Source: Apis mellifera (taxonomy: Eukaryota; Arthropoda; Insecta; Hymenoptera; Apidae). From it: a stretch of DNA of 64,000 nucleotides. The stretch is taken from NCBI RefSeq assembly GCF_003254395.2, contig NC_037640.1:1699501-1763500 (forward strand). The letters are read 5' to 3'. Below are positions 34,761-48,510 of this stretch, piece by piece. The translations under genes were made by a program, and so were the position numbers. The notes beneath the pieces were generated by a model, which saw only the letters and a list, made by a program, of their open reading frames with translations, ran no database searches and was not told the origin of the DNA. The first letter of the stretch is position 1. Every line of letters begins with the position of its first letter.

Positions 34761-37229
34761 TAACAGGTGATTTCGAGTGATGTATAATAATAATAACAAC
34801 GTATCTTTATGGATTAATTGTAATTAAGGGAAATGAAAAAAAAAAGGAAGAAAAAAAAAATATGTTAATTTCTCTACAGAGATCTTAGAACTTTTTCTAC
34901 GTTCCTTATGCACGATGAACACATAGTCGAACAAGAAAACTCGAATTACACCAGGATTACTGCGAAACTGCTACATTATCATAAATTGCACGTATCCTGC
35001 GGGTACAGTCATCAGCAATCACGCACACACGCGTTAACAATGAGAACGAGAACTTCTTATTGAACTAATAACGCAATATTCCGGTTAATCTGTTAAAATA
35101 TTATTTGCACGATATACCGGCTCTGAAGGAAGAATTGCTGGAAATAAAATGTATGTAAATTACAGTTGACAGGTTATACGTGGAATTTTTTTTTAACGTG
35201 ATATGCGTTAAACATAAAAAAATTGGTGTTTTTGTTCTGGAGAATTTTTTGGAAAATTTTGTAATTCGTTCAAATTGAAAGAGATTTTTCTATAAAATTA
35301 TAAATTTAAAAAAAAAAAGGAAGAGAGAAACAGATGTTGATACTGATATTGATTGATGCATTTCAAGAAATTATTTTAACTAACTTCCTTTTGAAAACTT
35401 TCTATTGTTTTTCATTTTAATTTTTTTATTAAGCTTTGTGTGTGCAAATTCTTTTGTGCACAAGATTAAATATTTAGTGAACGTTTTTTTGGAATTTTAA
35501 TAAATGTTGTTAATATAATACATTTTTTTTTAATTTTTAAATGTTATTTTTCGAGAAATGAAAAATATGGAAAAATTAAAAATTCCATAAACAATGTTTC
35601 TTCATTAAGATTCCTTTATACGTAAAAAAATATGAAAAAAAATATTTACAAATGAATAAATATTTTTTTTTCTTTCGTAATTAATTATCTTAATTTTTTA
35701 ATTAATTTTCTAATCTTCTTTCTATTGTAAGAATATACAATATACACATATAATAACACATACAGATACATTGGACATAGATTAGTAAAAATATAAAATA
35801 CACGAGAATGCAAATTTTTTATTTTTTCTTCTTTTTTCTTAAAAAGTAATTTTCCAAGCAAAGCGAATTTTAAATTCTTTTAAGTAATTAAGTATTCGAT
35901 GTTATATTCTTCGAAGGTTACTTTAAAAAGAAAAAAAGAAAAAAAATAAAAAATTCGCAATTTTATATTTTATCTTAACCAGTTTCATTATTTTTTTATT
36001 CTATCGAGTATATAATATGCATATCTATTTATAAAATAATATAAAATAAACCTTCTCATCAAAAGTAGATTATTGTATTGTATATTTAAGAATTGATAAA
36101 TGAAAAATTTAATCTAAACGAAAGGTTCAGAAGATATCTTTAAATTTCACAATTTTATTTATTTATTTTTTCTCTCAAATTGACTCTTTTATTTTATATC
36201 AAAATATGATAAAAAAATATAATAGATTTTTTTTATAAGAAAAATTATATTTGATTAAATATTAATTAAATGATTATGATAAAATGCAAAGTTATTTATA
36301 ATAAATTTTTAACTTACTGGATTTATCTGGATTATATCATCAATTGAATATCCCTTCTACAGCAACTGCTGAAACAAAATTATTAAATCATTTATTTTAT
36401 TTTCTTTTTCTACCATTTGTTTAACAATTCATATTTAATATTAATAGATTCATAATAAATTAATAAAAAATAAATATCACTAATATCTGTATATATAAGA
36501 AAAATAATAAGAAATAAGGAAAAATTCAAGTTATCAATAATGATAATATGTATAATTTTTGCATTAACTTGATGAGTGTATCATAGTGGAAAATTTATAA
36601 TAAACGACGAAGAAAAACAAGATAATCTATAATTAAGGAAAATGAAACTAATTATAATAATTCTATGCTAATATTACAGGAGAGAATTTTTTTTCTCTTT
36701 CATTAACTTTCAAATAATGACACAACCATAAAGAGAAACATGTATGAACATAATTTTTTATTATAAACGAAGGTTATTACTTTTCTTAAAAATATATGTC
36801 TCTCTCTAAAAATTAACTTTATTATAAAAAAAGAAAAAAAGATAAAAAGCAGAATTATTTAGTTAATTATATAAAAATTGATCTTCTTATGTACAGTTTT
36901 ATTAAAAAACTTTAATATAACGAATTTTAATAATATTTCTAAATATTAACATAAATTTAATGATTGTATGAATGGTTGTGCATTAATATTAAATAAACGA
37001 TATGGAAAAAATAACAATATATTGTATAAAAAAATTGAATCATCGAGAAATTTTAAATAAACTAATAATTATAATCTTAGAACTCTCCATTGTAATTCCA
37101 TCTGATTATCTAAACTGAATATAAAAATTAAAATATCCACTTGTATTTCTTCTATTCTCATCTCAAACTCTTGAAAAATAACATGTATAGATCGAATTTT
37201 AGAAAGATTAAATTGAAAAAGCTCGCTCT
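34761..37229. other. AT-rich non-coding stretch
   Basis: No gene. A patch at 34900-35130 is slightly richer (ATCCTGCGGGTACAGTC). Several poly-A/T runs between 35500 and 35970. Confidence 0.55.
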
Positions 37230-37430
37230 ATTTTGATCTTTTTCCACTTATTTCGTCCATTCTATCATCGATTGCCCTTGCAATTTATAAAATATTTCCC
37301 TGGAACGGATAAAATCCACTTTATAAAATGTAAAAGGTGCATTCTAAGTATGGCAGCAGAGGCGATTTCACGGTGGCTTCAATTTGGACCGGGTCCAAGT
37401 CGAAAATCGATCGATCTTTAAAACGTATAT
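37230..37430. other. Small GC-richer island with an open frame
   Basis: A 62-codon plus frame spans it; GCAGCAGAGGCGATTTCACGG and GACCGGGTCCAAGTCG stand out. No domain is recognised, and no good splice pair was seen. Confidence 0.15.
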
Positions 37431-40400
37431 GCTTATTCCAAACTTATTGGACAATATCGTGAACAAAGTATCGCTCTAATGTCGAAAACATTTTCGATAT
37501 AAATCTGCTCTTGATAAAAATGAAATTTATTCAGGATGAAATTGATCTCACTTCATCAAATTTATTAAATATTGTATTCAAATATTATATATATGATTAC
37601 ATGTTGATTTAAGAGGAATTCACAATAATAATGTTAAGAGATATTGAAAGTTTTATGAATATTGACTTCAGTAGAAAAATTTTTTAATGTAAACTTATTA
37701 ATATGGAGATAATGTATCTGAGGAAATTACTTTATTTTTTATTTTCTATATATTTAAATTGAATTAAGAAAAAGAATTGTTCTGTATTCTTATAAATAAT
37801 AATTTTATAAAAAACTAATTAAAAATGACATAGTTTAAATCTCAATTTTTATATTTATTATTTTCTTTCTCTTGTAATTTTTTCTAAGTATTGTGTCATA
37901 CTTACAAGATGTAATAAATAGTAAAATAAATGTGAAAGTTATATCTTTCAATTTTATCACCCATTATAAAATCGTATGAATAACAATTACGAAGCAAAAA
38001 ATATAGTACATATATTTTTTTTTTTTGCACAGAAATTAAAATATATAAGGAAACGATTTCCATATCACTTGAAATAATAATATTTTATCATCAATCTTCT
38101 TCAGTAAGTTCTTATCTGTTCATTTTTATTATTTTTATTATTCAAATTTATTAATTAAAAAAAAGTTTCACATTATTTGGTTATTAAAATTTGTAAAATT
38201 ATAATTATATTTTTTACATAAAGAAGTAGAGAAAAGTATTAATAACACGACGTTATTCGTATTTAATTGATTTAAAAACATATTACAAGAAACTTGTTTT
38301 CCTTGAGAAAGTAATAATGAAAATTACATCCATAATAGGAATTACTATTATTCTTAAGACAAATTTTGTTTCTGTAACACAATTTCCTCTTGTGCTGAAT
38401 CCCTCAATTTGCACTCAAGTTTCTTCTCAAGATATCTTTAACAATTTCGGATTTTTTTGACTTCTTGCAAATATGTAATAAATCAACTGCTCTTAATCTT
38501 TGATCCATGAACCCTTAGGAGGTCGCAAAGTCCTCAGACATAAAAGTGAATGACTGAGATAAAGCACGTGATATTTATTGATTTATTTATAATAAATCTC
38601 TTTCTTCTAAAACATTATAGTATACAATTTGTTGTTTTATAATAAAATTGATTTCAATTTATATTCAGTGTTATTGTTCAAATTTTAAATTCGCTTCTCT
38701 AATGATCTCAAATTATTAATATAATAAATTCTAAATGATTTTATATTCTGTAGAGCAAAATTAAAATTAAAATGAAAATTAGTTTTAATAAAATTAAAAA
38801 TTGCAAATTTATTAGTAATTGAAAGAAATTTGAATTTTTCAATATTCTTTCTTGAATTACAAATTAATTAAAGAGAATCACGCAGAAAAAATAGAAAAAA
38901 CTGTCGTATCGTGGAACTAATCTACTTTTTATAATTGAGAATAAAAAAAGAAACATAGAAGGAAAGATGGAAAAAAAGAACGGTTAAAGAAGTACGTAAA
39001 TGGAAACTCGTTCTCGAATGAACTCGTGTCCTCGAAGAAAAAGGACGCGACAATTTCAAAACATTTAAACGAACACAAGTATAACACAAGCAAATGGAAA
39101 TATAATGTACATATGTATTTGCAATGCTAGTAGTTCATTTTAGATGTGAGAATATCGCAGAAATGGAATGAAATTGATCTCTAGATTAATTATTCTAAAT
39201 ATGAATTTATTTAATTCTCAATGAAGTTGTTGCATTAATAACTTGTATATACAAAGTAATAATATAATCATGGAATATGATTGGAAGATAGATTCTAAAG
39301 TTCAAAATAAATACAAAAATTGATGCTTATCTATTAAATTATAAAGGTAATTTAAGTTTGCGATGAAATGAGACAAGAAGTGTACAAGGACGGTATAACA
39401 AAGATAGAATGATTTCGATTCGATTTTAATTATTTATTAATTTAATAATAAATAATAAATAAATGAACTTTTATGTTTATTTTTTGTTTTAGAGAATCAA
39501 TCCTTCAAATGTCCCAGGAATATATTAAAATCTTGTATATGCATGAATTTGTTATCGATATTATATTCAATTGTATATCGTCAAACAGTATTCAACCGTT
39601 TCATTTTGAATATGTAATGAGTTGAATATTTCCTTTTGCGCATTTGTTCGCAAAGATACGATGAATTATGTTTAATTATTTATTATTTCAAATTCTTACG
39701 TAATAAAAGATTTTTTATATTTTAGGAAATATTGAAATGTAAATAAATATATATAATCGTCAAAAAAAAAAGAACAATATTTATAAAATGTTAATAATTT
39801 TTTAGATTTAATGCAGAACATGAAAAAAGAAATTAAAATAATATGTAGAATAAAATTTTATATTAATTTTTTTGTACTTGTTATAATAATAATAATTTTT
39901 TTTTTAAATTGACATTTTTAGATTCTTTTAATCAGAACCAGAATCAGAAACTTTAGAAATTCTAAAATCCAAATTTTCAAAGCAAAATATTTATTTTTTT
40001 TTTCTTCCTTTTAATGAATTTATACATTAATTGCTTCTTTTATGATTTAGATCAAATATTGTATGTATCATTATTTTTTTAAATAGTAGAGTTAAATTTC
40101 TCTTTCTCTCTCTATCTTTCTTTCCTTTTTAATTTTTTTGTCTTTCTTCTTTGACAATATTGAGATATATTAAAATATATTTTATTTCAATAAGTGTCAA
40201 TTAAAATTATCTTGTATGGGATTTTGCTTGTTTTCAAGATCGTATGTCTAATACATAGCATAATTAAAAACGTATAACTCAAAAATTAAGGCCATTAGAT
40301 GCATAAAAATAAAAATCGCTCAAAATATCATCCTTAATGACATACATATTTCGACCTCAATTTGTGAAGCAGCAGTTAATCGATAATTCTTCATTTTCTT

Positions 40401-42389
40401 TTTTCACTTCATACTGTTTGTATTTACTTATTTTATTATGAACTATAAAATATTATCAAATTTTAAATTTCAAGAAATTTCTTCAAATTCACGTCCGTGA
40501 TTAGCCAATAATAAATATAATTTTATTTCTTTAACTTGTAAAAAAATAAACTATAATAAAAGATGATAAATTAGTAGAGTAATAGAGTCATAATAAGTCT
40601 GAAGTTTAAAAATTATTACAAATTATGATTATTATTAATTGAATAAATGCAAATTTATATTGTTACAAAATTTTCAATATTTATTTACTTTTTATCTATT
40701 CTATTTTCCTAGAATTTATTTGAATAATTTATTCCTAATAAATATATTATATCAATGTTACTCAATCTAATGAATATGTAAAAATATTGTTGATTATAAA
40801 AAAATACTTTATAACTTTTAATAATTTTCAAATAGTATATCATTGAATAGTATATTCAGGAACAACATTCTACAGATGTATTTTATAATTAATTGTAAAA
40901 TATACTTATTAATATAAAGAATATTAAGAAATACAATTTCTAATAACAAGTTAATCAATAAAATAGAAAATTTAAACATATTAATAATGTAAATATTTTT
41001 ATATTCGCTAAAGATTTTTATTCTAAAAATTATAATATATCAAAGATTTAATAAAATTGCAAATAAAATATTGTATTACTATTCTATAATCGTTTCATTT
41101 CGTAAGAAACGTATCAATTTATTTCCTTCATTGCTTCTTATTCTGTTCTAATAACGTAAAGTGTGCAATAATATGAACACTATGAAATTGTAAATACAAT
41201 ATTTGAAAATAATTTAATTTTTATTTGCTCCATGATTTGTTGAACATTTTATTATCCAAAAGAATTTGTTCTTCAGTCAAGTTCAAATAATTAACATATT
41301 ATTACAATATTATTACAATATAAATATGATTGATATACACAATATAATACAAAATTGTATATTTACATATATTCACTCATCATTAATAGAGTTTCAAATA
41401 ATTATAAATGGAATAAATAAATTTTCAACAAAAAAATTAAATATATACTTTTATAAATATATAAATTATATAGAAAATCAATTTATGTAAAAAAAAAATC
41501 GTAGAATTCCATTTAAAAAAAATTGTAAATACATTTTATCTAGCGTATCAATGAAAAAAGAATGAGCAAATAAGAAGCAAATGAATAAATTTAAATATTT
41601 ATGATAAAGTAATAAGAAAATCGAAAAAAGTAATTAAACTTGACATTTATACTATCAAAAATGATAATAACATAAATAAATTTTGTATTGCTATTTCTTT
41701 TTTTTTTAACTTCGTCTCAATTCATACATACAGTTAAATACATTCATCGATATAATCGTTGATTCGACGTTCATTCAATCGAATCTAAGTCGTGTAAAAT
41801 TATCAATTACTTATTTATCTTGCGAATGCAAGTGTAATATAAAACTAGAACAATGATAATTTTTTAATATTCGATTATAAAATGATACAAATACGTAAAA
41901 GAATGATTATATTTAGAATAATTTCTTTCAAGGGGACGTTATTTTAAGTGATAAAAATCAACGCTTTCGAATTTCTTTCTCCTTCTTTAAATATAACTTT
42001 GTAATAACGCGAGATGGAATAAAATTTTTCGTGCAAAAAATATTTAATTTTTAGTTCTCTATCAATTTAACACCTCTGTTATTTAAAAAAAAAAAATCTC
42101 TAGATAAAAATTGTGTTCAACTTTAGAATTTGATTTCAAGTAATATAAAAAAATATATAACTCATAATTTACTCGCATTTGCACTCGAATCAGAATTACC
42201 AGATTATATAAATTTCTTTATAACAATTTCGAATCACCGAGTGATTTCATTTGGATAGAATTGATGATAAAGGAATAGGATGAGAAAGAAGATCGATACG
42301 AAATTTAAAAAATTAACTTTTGATTAGAAATAATGAATGTTATAATATATATATATATATACTACGTGTATATGCTTTGAACCAATTGA
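37431..42389. other. AT-rich non-coding stretch
   Basis: No gene. A diverged motif-family copy (CCAGGAATATATTAAAATC) begins near 39514. A (TC)n-like tract lies at about 40096-40130. Confidence 0.6.
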
Positions 42390-42650
42390 ATTTCGTGATC
42401 GATTTAACTACACTTTCTGCTCGAGATTCGTGCGTCACTGAATATACGAAGGAAACTTGTTCACGTGTTGATAATTTACTTATTCAGCGTTAATAAACCG
42501 ACACAATACGCAATTTGGTCATCACGATGAATGAACATGGATCTTGAGAATATTCTTCGTCGTTCACGACGTAATCGTGGGCCAAGGATATACGTTTCGA
42601 GATTCGATTGAATATTTCATTCAAGGAACAAGAAAAATGCTAGATTTTAA
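42390..42650. promoter_or_regulatory. Small CpG-containing island
   Basis: Contains ATTCGTGCGTCACTG, TTCGTCGTTCACGACG and AATCGTGGGCCAAGG. No coding frame. Function is inferred from composition only. Confidence 0.15.
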
Positions 42651-45600
42651 ACGATGATTAAGATTCTTTAAAAATTTTCGTACAGAAATCACAAATCAAT
42701 TAATATCGACTAATAATGTCCTTTCAATTCAATATAAATGAAAAATATATGGAACATCATAATAATATAATTGATAGAAAATGGAACTATGCTGTAATTT
42801 CATATTATTTTAAGTAATATTAATGTAAATTATCAAGAATACTAAAAAATACAATATCAAAATTGGAGAATATAAAAGCAAGAAGAAATTTATATTCTTT
42901 TCTTAAATATCAATCTTTATATATGAACTTTTTAAAAAATAATTTCCATTTAACTTATGCCATTATCAAACTTCCATATCTAAAAGCATATTTGCATTTT
43001 AATATCATATATCAATATTTTTGAGCAAATTTAAATTTTTGAGTATTTCTACATCTGCTTAAGATTAAAGTAATTTTAATATGAAAGATAAAAAAAAATT
43101 ATTTCCATATTCAATTTTATAATTAACTGGAACAATATACGTTAAATTCTTAATATAATAATTCTTAATAGTGTATTAAATATTAATACTCAAAATGCTT
43201 GGAAATTAAAAAAATTTCAAATTTTCGATAATTTTTGTTACTTTTATAATTCAAAATTCTTCTGAATAATTAATAATTTACGCAAGTAATTTATCAACTT
43301 TCATTTAACTTTATATATGAAGAAAAAAAAATGAAAGATAAAAGTGTTAATTTTTTGCAAATCGAAAAAATGGCTAAATGTGTTTGAAAACTTTCAGAAA
43401 TTTAATTCCGTTAAAATTTTAGCTCTTGATATAAAATAGACACCTTTTAGAGGAGAAAAGAAAACAAGCATTTCAAGTTTTTAAATTTCAAGAGTTTCGA
43501 AAGTTTCCAGACTATAAAGTTTCGCAATTCTACAGTAAATATATCACGAAAAAATGAATTCGCACTTATATAAAATTATTTAACACAAAGAACAAAAACA
43601 GTCAATTTCTACTATCTTGTGAAATTTCATTTTTCAGATACGTAATATTAAAATTGTAATATCGATAATTTTGACAAATTATTATAAAGTTTCGAACAAA
43701 TTCCTATGTTACTCAGTGTTAACACATCAAACACGTTAACAAATTTTTCAACGTATTTATTAATTAATCAATTGTCTTTTTAACACGTTTAGGAAACTTT
43801 TTTATTGAAATTTCTGATGAATAACAATTTCTAACGTAAGTGCTCTTTTCACTCGATGATAAATTATCACGTATATTACGATATCGTGACATTTCTGGGG
43901 GGCGTTGCAATTTATGACATTTCGACTGACTGTCACGTACTGTATTAATGCAACAAATCAATGACAATCTTATGATCAGTTATTCAAGTTATTCCGATAT
44001 AATTTATTCCAATTTACGTTCTTCTTTCTTTTCGTCAATTTTATTATTTTTCGATTTTGGTTCAAATTTAAAAAGAAAAGATTAAATTTGCTGTAAAAAT
44101 GATTGTGAGTTTGATTAAATTTTTTTTCGTCTTTAACAAATATCATAGAATAAATTAATTATTATTAAGTTAAGGCTAGAATAATCAAATATATGAATAA
44201 TTACGAAGTATTCGTAATCAGGATTTTAGATATTTGAATTTTTTCCAAAAAATATATTTGAATCTTTATTCAATTTATGTAGTTGCATTTTTTTCTTTTT
44301 TTTAAATATATAAACATAATAAAATATGTAAATCCACAGTTATGTGACCTTCATATTTGATCATGCATTTCATTGACGAATTACGGAAAAATCGAGTTTA
44401 ATGCACGTTTTTATAAAATTTTGAAATATTTGTTATTATTTATTTCATATTAAAGCTATAATTATAGCAAATAGTATTATTTTATTCATATTGTATATTA
44501 ATTAAAAGTTTACTATCTGCTAGATAAAGAATCATGATAGAATTAAAATAAAATAATTGTTCCATAAATAAATAATTCGAATATTTTTAATTATTTATTA
44601 TTTCGCTATTATTTGAAATAATTAAATAATTCTAATTTAATATTAAATTTCAAAATTTAAGACATTAATCTTTAAACATCAAAAAGTAATTTATATTTAA
44701 ATGCTTAAAATTTATCCGATAATTTTTCTAATACTATCATTTTAATTATTTATAAATTGTTTGTTATGTAAAATAACATTTCAAAAAAAAAAATTACATG
44801 AAATAAAGAGAGCATAAAATCTAATAATTAATCTTTTGTTATTTTATTTTTTATGGATATCATTTTATATTTTTTAATTACAATAACATTTGATCTTGCA
44901 ATTGAAAGAACAAGTATAAAAAAAAACTAAATAAAAATTTATCTGAAGATCTAAAAATTAATAATTTTCAGATATGCGATATTAAAATAATATATAACAA
45001 TTTTTAATTTTTAACAAATTCTTAAAATAAAATCTTATCCAAAAAAAAAATGAATAGTCGATTCATAAGTACAAATGGCATACGTTTAAATATATTTGTT
45101 GTTCAATTATTATCTTACTTTTTAAACCCATTTACTTTAATAGTTTCAGCACTTATTATTACTTATAATTATAGCTTCCTATATTATTCATTATAATTAA
45201 AAAATTTAAAACTAAACTTTTTCATATTTTATAAAAAAAAAAATAAAATAACAATATATTAATTATACGTATTACATATTTCTTTTCATACCAAGCTTTC
45301 ATACCACTTTTCTTCGAAACAAACTGTTTATACAGCGAGGTGAAGAGAATATATATTTTTTAATTAATCGTACATAACAGTTTCGTAATGTATTTTTTTC
45401 GTACTGCAGGAAAAAAAATATTTCACTTTCTAACGATGCACAACATTACAATAAACAATTTTCGAATAATGTAATTTCAATTTTTATTTTTTTGGCAAAT
45501 TTCAGTATTATTTTATTTAAATTTCAATAACTATTATACTAATTAAACTAATAATATAAATATTATATGCAGATTTTATTATTTTGAAGAATTTCAAAGT

Positions 45601-46440
45601 CAAAATATTATTCGATATTCACATTCATAAATATTGTATTATTATATATATTCAATATTATATTATATTTACACAATTTCATACAAAAATTTTTTTTTGA
45701 ATTCATACATATGTATAAATTTTTTTGACATATATTTTTTCTAATCACACTAATTTTCTAATTAATTTTTTTACATTTATTAAATTCTAAAAATATGTAT
45801 ATATAAGAACATATACATATGCAATTTTATGCAGATTTTGAAACTAAGCAGAAAGTTAATGGCCTCTGATTCTCTAAAAAACAATCAGAAACAATTTTGA
45901 TATCTTTATTCTAAAATCGTTAATAAAATAGAATCTAATTTTTGTCAAAAATGTTTGTTTTAAAATATGCATTCAAGAATATTTTTTGTCTTTTTTTTAT
46001 ATCAGAAAAGAGAGATGCAAGAAATCTAAAAAAAAAAGATATGATTTTATAAAAATTGTGATTTTAAAAAATGAAAATTCTTTTTTTTATCTTTGATTCT
46101 TGAAATGATTCAGATATAACAAGAGATTAATTATTAATAATGTAAAATATAAGAATAAGGAAAAAATAAGAAATTTTCAACTCAATCTCAAATAAAAACA
46201 TTTTAAATTTATCACAATTGAATATAATAATTAATATACAGAATAATAATTGAATATATATAGAAATACATAATTCTAATTCTCTATAATTCAATTTCTA
46301 ATATTAACAATCTTTTATACCTTGACTGTAGATCAACATAATTACAGATTTTATAAATCAATTTTTATTATATCATTATATATTTTTTTTTTTACCATTA
46401 AAGAAAACCATTAAAGAAATTTCATTGTTATCTGATAAAA
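42651..46440. other. AT-rich non-coding stretch
   Basis: No gene. A patch at 43780-43990 is somewhat richer (TTCTGGGGGGCGTTGC) and carries a plus-strand GTAAGTG without an exon to match. Confidence 0.55.
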
Positions 46441-46642
46441 GCGAAACGAATGTTTAAACGATAATCGAAAAAGGCGGAAAAAGAGAGAAAGAAGAAAAAT
46501 ACTATCCTAACAGAAACAATGGATGGCAGAATCGATTTGACTATTTCACGTGTCGTAAAGGGGAAAAAAAAAAAAAAAAAAACAAGTAGATGTAATGCCA
46601 GTTCCCCTTGAATCGGCATTCTCGCATTCAATGTTACATAAC

Positions 46643-46652
46643 ACTTACCTTT
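46643..46652 (-). promoter_or_regulatory. Consensus 5' splice site on the minus strand
   Basis: The minus strand reads AAAG|GTAAGT with the cut between 46649 and 46648, a full match to the MAG|GTRAGT consensus. It lies at the edge of the CpG-rich block, with the exon side to the right (46649 upward) and AT-rich DNA to the left. Confidence 0.5.
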
Positions 46653-47310
46653 CCCACTTTCCCTCTACTCTTTGTGTCAACGACGACGCGCAGAGGCCGG
46701 TTGCTCTTCCGTGCTCGCCCACGTGCTAGATACTTTCCTCTTCTCTCCTTTCTCTTTCTCCGTCTCTATCTCCCTGCCAGAGAGCTCACAGAGCGAAACA
46801 ACCTTGGCCTTTGGCGCCTCGAACGAGATTTATATGTCGTCGAACGAGGATGCGTGCAATCGAAGATTTCACTTTTCGTAAATGAAACGAATCAAAATAA
46901 TCGAATCGATCAGGCGCAAACGTTCAATTCGCGCGTTTCTTGACACCGGATCCGGAGAACTGACCTTCTCAACGCAACCGGTTTTCGTGTACCACACTGG
47001 CCCTCCCCCTGTCCGCGAGATCTCGTCACCACTTACTCGACATTCACCGTTTCGTTACCGTTCACTTCATTCCTAACTCACATTGTTACTACATACTTAA
47101 TTTTCCTTAATTCTGTCTCTTCTGTCTGTATTATTATTTATTATACTTTTTTCTTTTTCTCGTAAGGCGTAAGTATTCGCCTTCTTCTCTCCGTCGTTTG
47201 TTGCACCGAACAACAAAATAACAATGTTCGTTCGCTCCGCGTTGCGAGGAAAACAAGAGCGCAGAGAGCGACACTGCGCACGCGGTGTCTCGGGAAAGAC
47301 TAGCGAGGTG
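46649..47310 (-). other. Presumed non-coding first exon (5' UTR), start only approximate
   Basis: This is the most CpG-rich part of the window and it ends in a consensus 5' splice site at 46649. On the minus strand its few ATG codons are followed almost at once by stops (ATG TGA near 47084, ATG TAG near 47095, ATG AAG TGA near 47068), and there is none in the last roughly 390 nt before the donor, as expected of a 5' UTR. The start position near 47310 is a guess from the promoter motifs just beyond it. Weaker alternative donors (AAG|GTCAGT near 46964 and AAT|GTGAGT near 47080) could shorten the exon. Plus-strand frames here are probably shadows. Confidence 0.3.
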
Positions 47311-47480
47311 ACCGGCCGAGAGACGACGCCGACTCGACCTAAAGCGCGGCGGCCGAGTCAATGACGGCAGGCGTGATTGGCCGGAGGACTCCCTAGATCG
47401 GGAGCACTCGTGCCTGTTCGCGAAGTCGACGAATTAATGCGCTATTTAATTAGGCGGTTCGGGTGCATTGATAAAATCCC
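47270..47480 (-). promoter_or_regulatory. Candidate CpG-rich promoter with NRF-1-like and CCAAT elements
   Basis: TGCGCACGCGG at 47275-47285 matches the NRF-1/Ewg palindrome (YGCGCAYGCGCR) with one clear mismatch. ATTGG at 47375-47379 is a CCAAT box on the minus strand in GGCCAATC context. The surroundings are dense in CpG (AAAGCGCGGCGGCCGAGTC). No TATA box is evident, fitting a CpG-type promoter. Direction is inferred from the minus-strand donor downstream; divergent transcription to the right is possible. Confidence 0.35.
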
Positions 47481-47628
47481 CCAGACCTGCAAGAAATTGA
47501 GCAACGATTCTGACAAATGGAATTTCACGCAACGTTACCGAATACCTATTAATTCTTATTTATACGTAACATGTCAAATGAATTGTTTTCACGAGATAAT
47601 AGATATATATGGAAAAATGAAAGAATAA
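47437..47628 (+). other. 63-codon plus-strand ORF next to the promoter island (doubtful)
   Basis: ATG at 47437 opens 63 codons ending TAA at 47626-47628. It has three Cys residues and mixed charged sequence but no signal peptide or recognised domain. It would be transcribed divergently from the presumed minus-strand gene. Openness extends upstream without a Met. Probably chance in a GC-richer patch. Confidence 0.1.
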
Positions 47629-48129
47629 ATGGGTATTTAACAAACGTTTGATGAAGATTTGCAAGATTTCGAATGATTTTTTTAATTATTTTGTGTTGAG
47701 GTTCGTAAAGAGTTGTTCATTAATTATTGTTTTATATTCGTTATTAATTTAGAAATGTGTATCTTATTTATTTTCCTAAAATAAGTTATGCTAAGTATTA
47801 ATTAATATTTATTTACATTAATTGATATTATGAAGAAAATTAAAATTTTATTATTAAAAATAACATGTAACTCATCTAACGTGATATGTAATATAGGTAC
47901 AACAAATTTTTATATAATTTTAATAATATTCTTTTAATATATGTTTATAAGAAATCAAATTATTATTAAAATTAATTTATCAACTCTTAATTTTATTGAC
48001 TTCTTTATAAAAATTTTATTTTTTGCTGTTTAAATTTTTTTTGTTTTATGAATACTTATTATCAGAAAAATATCTTTTACATTTCACCTTTTCTACTTTC
48101 TTCTATTATCTTCTATTATTCTACGTTTA
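47629..48129. other. AT-rich stretch, nothing recognised
   Basis: Stop-dense on both strands. Confidence 0.55.
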
Positions 48130-48510
48130 TGGCAATTTATTTAATCGAGCGTTAGTAAGCAATGAAAACATTCATTTTGAAAAAGATTTGGTATTCTGTA
48201 TCTGAAATATTTTGCAAAACAGATCGAAAGGTTGGATGAATAATGGATATCGATACTCAAAACATTTTTGCATGGACATTAATGTTCGTGCAAACGCACA
48301 ATACCGTGAGACACGTGATATCTTCGGTCTGGTGAATTTCATTGCATTTCCTGTACGATATTTAAATGAGAAAGCGAAACGTATAAAAGTTCAAACTTGC
48401 TCTAAAAGCAAAACTCGATCAAGATCAGCATAGGATATCCGGTTGAATTAAATATCCGCGGCCTATCGACTACTGGCCTATTGGCCTACACGCGTACAAC
48501 ATTGTCATAG
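48130..48510. other. GC-richer patch with repeated GGCCTA words
   Basis: A 73-codon plus frame ends at 48433. Just after it, GCGGCCTATCGACTACTGGC and CTATTGGCCTACACGCG form a small cluster of GGCCTAT/TTGGCC repeats at 48469-48495. No product is recognised. Confidence 0.2.

Larger units (their letters stand above)
436..46648 (-). other. Presumed 46.2-kb first intron of the minus-strand gene
   Basis: The span is bounded on the minus strand by a consensus 5' splice site at 46648 (AAG|GTAAGT) and a strong 3' splice site ending at 436. No convincing coding exon was found between them. Both ends lie in CpG-rich DNA while the interior is mostly AT-rich with scattered islands. The joining of these two exons is inferred; additional small non-coding exons or a second gene inside cannot be excluded. 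Confidence 0.3.

Noticed and set aside
46608..46943. Plus-strand frame of 111 codons in the CpG block
   Set aside because: GC-rich DNA has few stops; no domain, and the minus-strand splice donor gives a better explanation.
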